Of a stretch of DNA of 64,000 nucleotides, positions 57,130 to 64,000 are shown one piece after another (position 1 is the stretch's first letter; each line of letters starts with the position of its first letter). This DNA is from Marinicella gelatinilytica. Its GTDB lineage: Bacteria; Pseudomonadota; Gammaproteobacteria; Xanthomonadales; Marinicellaceae. A program made the position numbers and the translations under genes. The stretch covers positions 31,177-95,176 of the forward strand of contig NZ_JAPMLN010000013.1 of assembly GCF_026410405.1 (NCBI RefSeq), in the 5' to 3' direction. The notes under the pieces are model-generated. The model did not search any database and was not told the origin of the DNA. It saw only the letters and a program-made list of their open reading frames with translations.

Positions 57130-57615
57130 TCAATCCAGATTTTTCAACATATCTCGATGATCTATGCGTAGATGGTGGTAAACGGAGCCTTGGGGTTTAT
57201 AACCGAGTTTTTGATAAAACTTAACCGCGGGTAAACGTGCGGCTAAGATAATGGATGTAACTGATTTTTCATGCAGGGCTTGTTCTGTGTTTTTAATAAG
57301 TTTTTGTCCCAATCCCTGGTTTTGAAAATCCGGTGACACCACCATTTGGCGCAGTTTAACGTGTTGTGGTTTATCGTTTGCAACGTCCTGTGGTTCTATT
57401 GTTACCGTGGCAATGATTTGATTATTCTTAAATAAACCAAAATGCCAGCAATTTTGATCAATGTGACGATCTTTAGCGGTCAACGACAGTCCCAGAGGCG
57501 CTCTAAGTACCTGTTCACGTAAAACCCAAGCCGTGAGATAACAAGGTTCATTAATATGGTATTGTCGAAATTCAATATCCACAAACTTTTTACCGTGCCG
57601 GATTAAACCCCTCAT
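57130..57615 (-). CDS. GNAT-family N-acetyltransferase
   Basis: A 161-residue acetyltransferase. The acetyl-CoA site is seen in LRQMVVSPDFQNQGLGQKLI (motif A, Q-x-x-G-x-G), followed by AARLPAVKFYQKLGYKP (motif B). The substrate is unknown. Its 5' end overlaps the upstream dioxygenase gene by 26 bp on the same strand, which suggests coupled expression. An internal start would remove much of the first strand, so the overlapping ATG is likely real. Confidence 0.85.
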   Translation of the reverse strand: MRGLIRHGKKFVDIEFRQYHINEPCYLTAWVLREQVLRAPLGLSLTAKDRHIDQNCWHFGLFKNNQIIATVTIEPQDVANDKPQHVKLRQMVVSPDFQNQGLGQKLIKNTEQALHEKSVTSIILAARLPAVKFYQKLGYKPQGSVYHHLRIDHRDMLKNLD

Positions 57616-58234
57616 TCACTCGATACCAACCGGTTAAACTGTAACGAGAACGGCTTGCGGGAAGTACTTCATGCGGGAATTCTTCACTCAAGAATAAAAT
57701 CATTCGACCAAAGACAGGTAAGACTTCACACAAAACCTGATCAGACTCTTTATCATACATCACCAACTGACCCCCATCCTGTGGTCCCCACTGTGGGTTT
57801 AAATAGAGTACGGTACTTAATCGACGGTTTATACCAGCTTTAAAAGCATCTAAATGTTTTTTGTAAAAAGCGCCGACGGGATAATGAGCAAACATACTTT
57901 CGTATTCATACAATCCCAAAAACAAATGCCGGTTAACATATAGACGAAGCGCTTCCACCCATTGATTATAACGGGTTAGAAAGTTCTCTTCACCACTCAA
58001 CCAATGAATTTCATCACTTCGCACAAACACATTTTTTTGAAAAGTATCTTCTCGACCAATACCGGCACGATTAAATTCGCGGGAATCTAAAGCCTTAAGT
58101 TGTTTCAGCAACCGTGTCAAATAGTCGACATCGAAAACCTGATTTAAAACAACATAACCTTGCTTGACTATGGACTCAACAATGGTTGGGAAATAATCCT
58201 GAGCAGGATCAGTGGGTATTATTAAAGATTGCAC
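57590..58234 (-). CDS. 2-oxoglutarate/Fe(II)-dependent oxygenase (prolyl 4-hydroxylase type)
   Basis: A 214-residue protein with the metal triad H-x-D...H: KKHLDAF near 121-123 and FPHEVLP near 188. The 2-oxoglutarate-binding Arg is in SRYSLTGWYRV. The double-stranded beta-helix core also shows RLSTVLYLNPQWGPQDGGQLVMY. Relatives hydroxylate proline or other residues in proteins, or small molecules; the target is unknown. It overlaps the acetyltransferase gene by 26 bp. Confidence 0.87.
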   Translation of the reverse strand: MQSLIIPTDPAQDYFPTIVESIVKQGYVVLNQVFDVDYLTRLLKQLKALDSREFNRAGIGREDTFQKNVFVRSDEIHWLSGEENFLTRYNQWVEALRLYVNRHLFLGLYEYESMFAHYPVGAFYKKHLDAFKAGINRRLSTVLYLNPQWGPQDGGQLVMYDKESDQVLCEVLPVFGRMILFLSEEFPHEVLPASRSRYSLTGWYRVNEGFNPAR

Positions 58235-58300
58235 TTCATTAACCGCAAAGTAAAGCTGTTTTATAAACCAAAACCTATACTGCCGCCATCTTTTTCGACT

Positions 58301-59296
58301 TTATCGTGCAAAATTTGCCAATTGTTGCAACATCTGGTCTTTTCTTTGTGATGTTGCGAAAGATGCTTTCGCGGCATTCACTGTCATGGCATAGATTTGT
58401 GCATCTGTGACCCCACAATGGGTTTGAATTGACAATAAATTATCCGTGAGGAAAGCGCCGAAATGAGCCGGATCATCAGAGTGAATACTGACATTTAAAC
58501 CCCGTTTTAATAAATCCTGCAGTGGGTGTTGGCTCATGTGCCCACAGACGTTGAGTTTAACATTAGACTGTGGACAGACAGTGAGTGGAATATTGTGCTT
58601 TACTAAATAGTCCACCAATGCATCATCTTCCAGGCAAGTAATTCCATGGTCAATTCTAACAGCACCAATGTCTTTCAGAGCTGACCAAATATATTTCGGG
58701 CCGGCCTCTTCACCGGCATGTGCAACCACCGGCACACCCGCTGCACGAACCTGTGCAAACACCTCTTTAAACAATTTGGGCGGGTAGCCTTGTTCAACGG
58801 CCGCCAATCCAATGGCAAGATATTTATCTTGATGATTTTTTAACATATGCCAATCTTGCAAAGCTTTTTCTGCCCCCAAATGGCGTATGAAACAAGGAAT
58901 AATGCCACCTGATATGCCATTTTTTGGTTGTGATTTGAATGCCGCATTAATACCCTCTAACACCATCTCAGGTGGATGCCCTCGATCCACATAAGTTCTG
59001 ATGTCGCAGAATATTTCTGTGTGAATAATATTCTCGTCACGACACAAATCTAAATAATCTTGAGTAACCACCTGAAAGTCTTCTGCGGATTGCACCACTT
59101 CGGTGGTTTTTATAAACAGTTCAACAAACTCCGTCAAGTTTTCAAAGGCATAAGCCTTTTCAACCTCTTCAATAGTCTGATAAGGAAGTTTAACCTGATT
59201 TTTTTCAGCTAATTGCAATAACCTTGCCGGCTGCATCGAGCCTTCAAGGTGCATATGTAACTCAATCTTAGGCAGTTGGCGAATGTAATCAGACAT
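58301..59296 (-). CDS. Adenine deaminase-type member of the adenosine deaminase family
   Basis: A ~331-residue TIM-barrel amidohydrolase. Zinc ligands and active-site residues are in LPKIELHMHLEG, VVAHAGEE with the catalytic Glu, the H of RIDHGITC, and SIHSDDPAHFG. Three points favour adenine deaminase (hypoxanthine from adenine) over adenosine deaminase: GPKYIW, RIDHG instead of R-I-G-H-G, and CPQSNVKL instead of C-P-x-S-N-x-Q. The first in-frame ATG is 24 bp upstream (MWLFWKK..), but MSDYIRQLPK is the normal family start. It stands alone, divergent from accA. Confidence 0.85.
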   Translation of the reverse strand: MSDYIRQLPKIELHMHLEGSMQPARLLQLAEKNQVKLPYQTIEEVEKAYAFENLTEFVELFIKTTEVVQSAEDFQVVTQDYLDLCRDENIIHTEIFCDIRTYVDRGHPPEMVLEGINAAFKSQPKNGISGGIIPCFIRHLGAEKALQDWHMLKNHQDKYLAIGLAAVEQGYPPKLFKEVFAQVRAAGVPVVAHAGEEAGPKYIWSALKDIGAVRIDHGITCLEDDALVDYLVKHNIPLTVCPQSNVKLNVCGHMSQHPLQDLLKRGLNVSIHSDDPAHFGAFLTDNLLSIQTHCGVTDAQIYAMTVNAAKASFATSQRKDQMLQQLANFAR

Positions 59297-59403
59297 GGGC
59301 TTTTTCCAAAAAAGCCACATCTTAGCATTTTATCATGGCTTTCGGCTGGCATCACGACGCACTTAATCGTAAAATAACCAGTCGCGTTTAATTTTATTAA
59401 CTT

Positions 59404-60360
59404 ATGAATACAGATTATTTAGACTTTGAACAGCCCTTGGCGGAATTAGAAGCCAAAATCAATGAATTGCAAAATGTCAGCGATGACAACGCCATCGACA
59501 TTGATGAAGAGCTGGATAAACTTAAAAGTAAGTTAACCACCAAAACCGAGCAAATATTTAGCCATCTAAGTGATTGGCAAATTTCTCAATTGGCCCGTCA
59601 TCCACTGCGGCCCTATACAATGGATTACATCAATCTGGTATTTGATGATTTTATTGAATTACATGGTGATCGTGCCTTTGCCGACGATCCAGCCATTGTG
59701 GGTGGTCCCGCTTATCTTGATGGTCAACCGGTGATGGTTATTGGTCATGAAAAAGGGCGTGGTACCAAGAAAAAGATTTATCGGAATTTTGGCATGCCGC
59801 GGCCCGAAGGTTACCGCAAAGCCCTGCGTTTAATGCACATGGCTGAACGATTTAATATGCCAATTTTAACTTTTATTGACACCCCCGGGGCTTATCCCGG
59901 AATCGGTGCTGAAGAGCGTGGTCAATCTGAAGCCATTGCCAAAAACCTGGAAGAAATGTCTCACCTGAAAGTACCTATCATCTGCACCATTATCGGCGAA
60001 GGCGGCTCCGGTGGCGCATTAGCCATTGGTGTTGGTGACATAACCAATATTCTGGAATACAGTATTTACTCAGTCATTTCTCCGGAAGGTTGTGCCTCTA
60101 TTTTATGGCGCAGTGCTGACAAAACCCAAGATGCCGCTGAAGCTTTAAGTATTACTTCAAAGAAACTTAAGCAACAAGGTTTAATTGATCACGTCATTAA
60201 AGAACCCTTAGGCAGCGCCTATCGCGACACTGCTTTTGTCGCAAAATCCATAAAATCAACCTTAATTGAACAGCTCAATAAACTCTCTGTCAAAGACAGT
60301 GAACAATTGGTTAAAGACCGTTATCAACGTCTCATGTCCTATGGGGCATTCTCCGAATAA
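59404..60360 (+). CDS. accA: Acetyl-CoA carboxylase carboxyltransferase subunit alpha
   Basis: A 318-residue subunit of the enzyme that makes malonyl-CoA for fatty-acid synthesis. The N-terminal helical part ([12 protein letters not shown]) and the crotonase-like core are intact. Landmarks are [52 protein letters not shown] and [13 protein letters not shown]. It is followed by tilS with a 20-bp overlap, the usual gammaproteobacterial neighbour. Confidence 0.97.
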   Translation: MNTDYLDFEQPLAELEAKINELQNVSDDNAIDIDEELDKLKSKLTTKTEQIFSHLSDWQISQLARHPLRPYTMDYINLVFDDFIELHGDRAFADDPAIVGGPAYLDGQPVMVIGHEKGRGTKKKIYRNFGMPRPEGYRKALRLMHMAERFNMPILTFIDTPGAYPGIGAEERGQSEAIAKNLEEMSHLKVPIICTIIGEGGSGGALAIGVGDITNILEYSIYSVISPEGCASILWRSADKTQDAAEALSITSKKLKQQGLIDHVIKEPLGSAYRDTAFVAKSIKSTLIEQLNKLSVKDSEQLVKDRYQRLMSYGAFSE

Positions 60361-61624
60361 CCGGCCTATTATTGAGCTACCGCCATTACCTGAGGCGGAT
60401 CATTACCTACTGGCTTTTAGCGGTGGCAGCGATTCTACTGCTTTGCTCCATTGTCTGGTACATCAAACGAATATTAAAAAAAAGCTATCAGCAATTCATA
60501 TTAATCACCAAATTCATCAAAACGCAGATCAATGGGCCAGGCATTGTCAAAATATCTGCCAAAATTATGGCATTCCCTCTACCGTCACAGTAATTAGCAG
60601 CGAAAAATCCGATGAAAACAGCTTGCGAACAGCTCGTTATAAGGCTTTTTCACAACACGTTGATAAGTTGACCGGCTCAGTCGTACTGCTCACTGCACAC
60701 CATTTAAATGATGATGTAGAAACCATGGTTTTTAGATTATTACGTGGAACCGGTTTAAATGGTCTAACCGGTATGAACGATACCGGCTATTTTCACGGTT
60801 TAAATATTTATAGACCTTTCATTAATACTTCTAAATCATACATTAATCAATATTTAACTGAGCAGGATTTAACTTGGGTTGAAGACAGCAGTAACTTAGA
60901 TACTGATTATGATCGCAATTACATCCGTCAACAAATCATGCCTTTATTTGCACATTTCCGACCTGACGCATTACACCGAATAAAAGACAGCCGCGATAAC
61001 CTCACCGCCAGCTTAGCATTACTTGAACATTTTATTGGCAATGACAACCCAATCCCCATTAATGACACATTATCACATGAGAACTTAGCCACCTACTTAT
61101 ACCACTGGCTAGCCAACAAGCGTTTAAATCCAGCCAGCCGTAACCAGATGCTTAGTTTTTCCAAGGCTTGCTTGCAAGCCGATAGAGATAAAATGCCTTC
61201 ATTAAAAACTGAGGCTTATACACTGATTTCCTGGCAGCATGCCATTTATGCACTGCGGCCTCATTTATTGACCATTAATACCAACCAGCACCATAGTTTA
61301 CATATAAGTAATACACCATTTAATTGGCAACATGAATTTGGCAACATGTCGATTTATGCCAAGCAAGCTATTGATATCAATGTAAATATTGTTTTTAATC
61401 AGCAAGGTGAGAAAATACATTTACCGGGACGCGACCATCACAGTCGAGTCAAAGAAGTACTCAGAGAAGCAAACATACCACCCTGGCAACGCAGCCGCTT
61501 ACCATTTCTGTATAGTCACAACAAATTAATGGCAGTGGGGCCGATAATTTCAACACATTGGCAAGATTGGTTAATGTCATATGATGCTGAATATGATTGG
61601 CATTCTACTAACTTTCTTTTGTAA
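60341..61624 (+). CDS. tilS: tRNA(Ile)-lysidine synthase
   Basis: A 427-residue enzyme that adds lysine to C34 of tRNA(Ile) so that it reads AUA. The P-loop is [15 protein letters not shown], followed by [28 protein letters not shown] and the WVEDSSN segment. The C-terminal TilS domain ([24 protein letters not shown]) is present. A longer frame extends back into accA, but the ATG at 60341 fits the family. It overlaps accA by 20 bp. Confidence 0.94.
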   Translation: MGHSPNNRPIIELPPLPEADHYLLAFSGGSDSTALLHCLVHQTNIKKKLSAIHINHQIHQNADQWARHCQNICQNYGIPSTVTVISSEKSDENSLRTARYKAFSQHVDKLTGSVVLLTAHHLNDDVETMVFRLLRGTGLNGLTGMNDTGYFHGLNIYRPFINTSKSYINQYLTEQDLTWVEDSSNLDTDYDRNYIRQQIMPLFAHFRPDALHRIKDSRDNLTASLALLEHFIGNDNPIPINDTLSHENLATYLYHWLANKRLNPASRNQMLSFSKACLQADRDKMPSLKTEAYTLISWQHAIYALRPHLLTINTNQHHSLHISNTPFNWQHEFGNMSIYAKQAIDINVNIVFNQQGEKIHLPGRDHHSRVKEVLREANIPPWQRSRLPFLYSHNKLMAVGPIISTHWQDWLMSYDAEYDWHSTNFLL

Positions 61625-61634
61625 AATAACACCT

Positions 61635-61829
61635 ATGAGTCAAAGCCAATCCTTCGAAAAGAAATTAGCCGAGCTGAACAGTATCGTTGAAAAAATGGAA
61701 CAGCCGGAAGTGGGACTTGAAGAATCCCTTAAACTATATGAAAAAGGTATCGCCTTAACCCGTGAATGCCAGAAAATCATCGACCAAGCAGAGCAAAAGA
61801 TTTCCAAACTATTGGAAGAGTCCAGTTGA
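61635..61829 (+). CDS. xseB: Exodeoxyribonuclease VII small subunit
   Basis: A 64-residue protein with SFEKKLAELNSIVEKMEQPEVGLEESLKLYEKGI, the family core. It binds XseA to form the nuclease that degrades single-stranded DNA to oligonucleotides. The ATG at 61635 is chosen over an upstream frame inside tilS. Its stop overlaps the ispA start (TTGA). Confidence 0.94.
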   Translation: MSQSQSFEKKLAELNSIVEKMEQPEVGLEESLKLYEKGIALTRECQKIIDQAEQKISKLLEESS

Positions 61830-62707
61830 TCCAATACAGCCAATTACAAGCAAGGATTGATGCTTTTTTAAGCCATTTCCTCAAGCAATACCGCCAACAA
61901 TCAGCGGCCTGTCAACGCTTAGAAAATGCCGTTCGCTACACGTTGTTGGCCGGAGGTAAGCGTATTCGACCTTTGTTGGTGTATGCCACCGCGGATAGTT
62001 TACAAGTTAATCTTGATAATGCTGATTATCTTGCAGCTGCCATTGAAATGATTCACGCCTATTCATTGATACATGATGATTTACCGGCAATGGATAACGA
62101 TGATTTGCGACGTGGTCAACCCACTTGCCATATCAAGTTTGACGAAGCCACTGCAATTTTAGCAGGCGATTCATTACAAGCCATGGCTTTTGATGTACTC
62201 AGTCAAACACCTGCAGAAGCGCATAAAGTAGTGAAATTAATCCATAACTTAGCGACTGCCTGTGGAATGAACGGTATGGCAGGAGGCCAGAGTTTAGATT
62301 TACAGGCCGAAAATACGGCTATTAACTTAGATCAGTTACAAGCCATTCACAGTGCTAAAACGGGTGCTTTGTTGGTGGCATGTGTCACCATGGTTACTTC
62401 AATGTGTGATCATTTAAATGAGGCTCAAAAGTTGGCTTATCAAAAGTTCGCCGAACACTTTGGTATTGCATTTCAGATTACCGACGATATTTTGGATGTC
62501 ACCAGCAACACGGAACAACTTGGTAAACCAGCAGGATCTGATGAAAGTCTTCACAAATCCACCTATCCCAGTTTGTTAGGGATTAAGCAAGCCCAACAAA
62601 AGGCCCTCCTCCACATCAACGCTGCCAAGGATTTCCTCAATCAAGCGAACGCAAATAACCGTGCGCTATTATCTCTGACGGATTATGTACTGGTGCGCAA
62701 TCATTAA
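61826..62707 (+). CDS. ispA: Farnesyl diphosphate synthase (IspA family)
   Basis: A 293-residue trans-prenyltransferase that builds farnesyl diphosphate from IPP and DMAPP. The first Asp-rich motif is HDDLPAMDNDDLRRG and the second is ITDDILDVTSN; GGKRIRPLLVY and GKPAGSDESLHKSTYPSL are also conserved. No ATG fits; TTG at 61826 makes a 4-bp overlap with xseB and gives the right N-terminus. The xseB-ispA order is classic, but the usual next gene, dxs, is not here. Confidence 0.93.
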   Translation: MIQYSQLQARIDAFLSHFLKQYRQQSAACQRLENAVRYTLLAGGKRIRPLLVYATADSLQVNLDNADYLAAAIEMIHAYSLIHDDLPAMDNDDLRRGQPTCHIKFDEATAILAGDSLQAMAFDVLSQTPAEAHKVVKLIHNLATACGMNGMAGGQSLDLQAENTAINLDQLQAIHSAKTGALLVACVTMVTSMCDHLNEAQKLAYQKFAEHFGIAFQITDDILDVTSNTEQLGKPAGSDESLHKSTYPSLLGIKQAQQKALLHINAAKDFLNQANANNRALLSLTDYVLVRNH

Positions 62708-62905
62708 CGCATTATATTAAATTTCGTTCATCACCAATTTCACCATATAGGGCAATCAGCAATTTCTTTAAACTGAGTAAATGACAATTTATGATTTTTT
62801 AGAACCACTCATTTTTATCAACCAATGGGCTTGTAAGAATCGTGATTGTAAAAACTAAAGTGAAATATCTTGAGATAGAAAAAGAAGGGGTATAACTTCA
62901 CCAAC

Positions 62906-62929
62906 ACGGGTCAAAATAATTTGACCCGT
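62906..62929 (-). terminator. Hairpin downstream of the cold-shock gene
   Basis: A 10-bp perfect stem ACGGGTCAAA / TTTGACCCGT with a 4-base loop, 52 bp past the csp stop on the minus strand. There is no strong T-run; it may serve both directions, between ispA and csp. The rest of 62708-62980 holds nothing I recognise. Confidence 0.6.
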
Positions 62930-62980
62930 CTGCTAAAAATAGCAGCTTGGTTGGATTAGTTACTTTGTACTACTTACTAC

Positions 62981-63187
62981 TTATAATGGTTTTACTTGAT
63001 TGGCACAAGGACCTTTTTGGCCTTGTCCTACTTCAAATTCAACCTGTTGACCTTCATTCAAAGTTGCGTAACCGCCACCTGATTGAATTTCTGAATGATG
63101 AACAAACAAATCTTTGCCGCCATCTTCAGGTGTAATAAATCCGAAGCCTTTATCTGCATTAAACCACTTTACTGTGCCTTTACTCAT
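62981..63187 (-). CDS. Cold-shock protein, CspA family
   Basis: A 68-residue single OB-fold protein that binds single-stranded RNA and DNA. Both RNP motifs are intact: KGFGFITP (RNP1) and DLFVHHSEI (RNP2). [14 protein letters not shown] is the standard start. Whether it is cold-induced or constitutive (CspC/E-like) cannot be told from the protein. A long AT-rich stretch lies upstream. Confidence 0.95.
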   Translation of the reverse strand: MSKGTVKWFNADKGFGFITPEDGGKDLFVHHSEIQSGGGYATLNEGQQVEFEVGQGQKGPCANQVKPL

Positions 63188-63816
63188 ACTGTACTCTTAA
63201 ATAATTGGGTGAAAAATAAAATTCTGCTAAGACTATCACCATGATCGAAACAGAAGAAATTAATTTTAGGGCACAATAACCACAGTGTTAAAGCGGTGTG
63301 GTGCAATAAAAAGGTGTATTCTACCACAGGTCGACTTGCCACATACATTTCTTACTAAATAAATGACATATAATTGACCATGCGTTTAATCAAAATTATA
63401 GCAGTATCAGCTATTTGTAATCTATACACTGAACATTCAGCTCCAATTACCCTAAACACAAAGAGATAAACCTATAAATAACAATCCTGATAAATGATTA
63501 AGCTTAAGCCTCTCACTTCTTGTGCTACAAATTAGAATCGAATTTTTAACGAGTTATAACAAATAATTAAATTGCCACCACCGCCTAACTTGATAATATT
63601 TAAGCGATGATTAAAACCAAAGCATCCTGATTAGATACTTTAAAATTTTAGTGGTTAAAATAGTAACCGACATTAATAGAATAACAATTTTCAAGCCTTA
63701 AAGAGAATTGTATTTATAGCGCTTAGAGGTAATGACTGACATGTCTTTTATTTGCCACCATTCTCATTCAAGTTGTCCATTCAGGAATAATTGAAAAAAG
63801 ATGATTTATTAATCAC
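63188..63816. other. AT-rich gene-free region between csp and the rRNA terminator
   Basis: About 630 bp with no credible gene on either strand. It should hold the csp promoter; a TAGAAT box (minus strand, near 63320) gives a possible leader of about 125 nt, but no convincing -35 was found. I see no tRNA or strong hairpin here. Confidence 0.5.
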
Positions 63817-63849
63817 AAAAAAAAAGCCCCAACTTGTGTTGAGGCTTTT
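63817..63849 (-). terminator. Terminator of the rRNA operon
   Basis: On the minus strand an AGCCTCAAC / GTTGGGGCT stem (one G-U pair) with a short loop is followed by nine T. It lies about 15 bp past the 5S rRNA 3' end. Confidence 0.9.
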
Positions 63850-63862
63850 CTTTAAATAAGAT

Positions 63863-63977
63863 CCTGGCGATGTCCTACTCTCACATGGGAACTCCCACAC
63901 TACCATCGGCGATGCTACGTTTCACTTCTGAGTTCGGGATGGGATCAGGTGGTACCATAGCTCTATTTTCACCAGAA
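63863..63977 (-). rRNA. rrf: 5S ribosomal RNA
   Basis: The minus strand carries the 5S core: GGTACCACCTGATCCCATCC, CCGAACTCAGAAGTGAAACG, then GATGGTAGTGTGGGAGTT and GTGAGAGTAGG. The 5' TTCTGGTG pairs with the 3' CGCCAGGA to form helix I, which sets the ends to within a few bases. Bases 63978-64000 would be the 23S-5S spacer. Confidence 0.95.
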
Positions 63978-64000
63978 AACTGGTCGCTTAAGAGATGTTC

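Overview
The window reads as chromosome of a moderately AT-rich gammaproteobacterium. Gammaproteobacterial markers are RapA, the TusDCB-TusE relay, dapA-bamC, accA-tilS and a long mreBCD-mrdA-rodA-mltB-rlpA-dacA-ybeD-lipB-lipA run. Secreted proteins with 'choice-of-anchor Q'-like ends, beside an ECF sigma factor and a Hanks kinase with TPRs, suggest a marine Marinicella-like lineage near the Xanthomonadales. That placement is inference from protein style; no 16S is present.

Layout. 1-6.3 kb: spoT (partial) and rpoZ, a BepA-like protease, the tusDCB-tusE-grxC sulfur-relay cluster, an AI-2E/PerM-type permease and a FadL-like outer-membrane protein. 6.5-17.7 kb: housekeeping genes (NAD-type isocitrate dehydrogenase, Bcp/PrxQ, dapA-bamC, fdxA, pcnB-folK, pgi-apbC-dcd, a YeeZ-like protein, ghrA-rppH). 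17.7-18.1 kb: a structured gene-free patch that looks like a dispersed repeat. 18.1-22.2 kb: gatCAB followed by a translationally coupled PfkB-family kinase. 22.3-32.4 kb: one co-directional run for rod-shape peptidoglycan synthesis and lipoate biosynthesis, mostly with overlapping ends. 32.4-37 kb: a membrane-tethered XRE regulator, an SMR exporter with an apparent internal deletion, an NhaC antiporter and cardiolipin synthase.

37-54 kb is the accessory part. Two tandem secreted alpha/alpha-toroid paralogs flank a palindromic MITE-like repeat. After them come a prolyl oligopeptidase, glsB-rapA and a diacylglycerol-kinase-like gene. Then two tandem ~1,025-residue right-handed beta-helix proteins follow, each built from two similar halves. 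These are followed by an ECF sigma factor and, convergent with it, a large Ser/Thr kinase with a TPR receptor part. The sigma factor lacks the usual acidic stretch in region 2.2 and has Thr/Ser there instead. This suggests a kinase-activated sigma factor next to large surface proteins, and it is the most interesting candidate system in the window.

57-64 kb: a GNAT acetyltransferase overlapping a 2OG-Fe(II) oxygenase gene, an adenine-deaminase-type enzyme, accA-tilS-xseB-ispA, a cold-shock protein, and the 3' end of an rRNA operon (5S rRNA, minus strand) with its terminator. I saw no CRISPR array, tRNA gene, insertion sequence or prophage.
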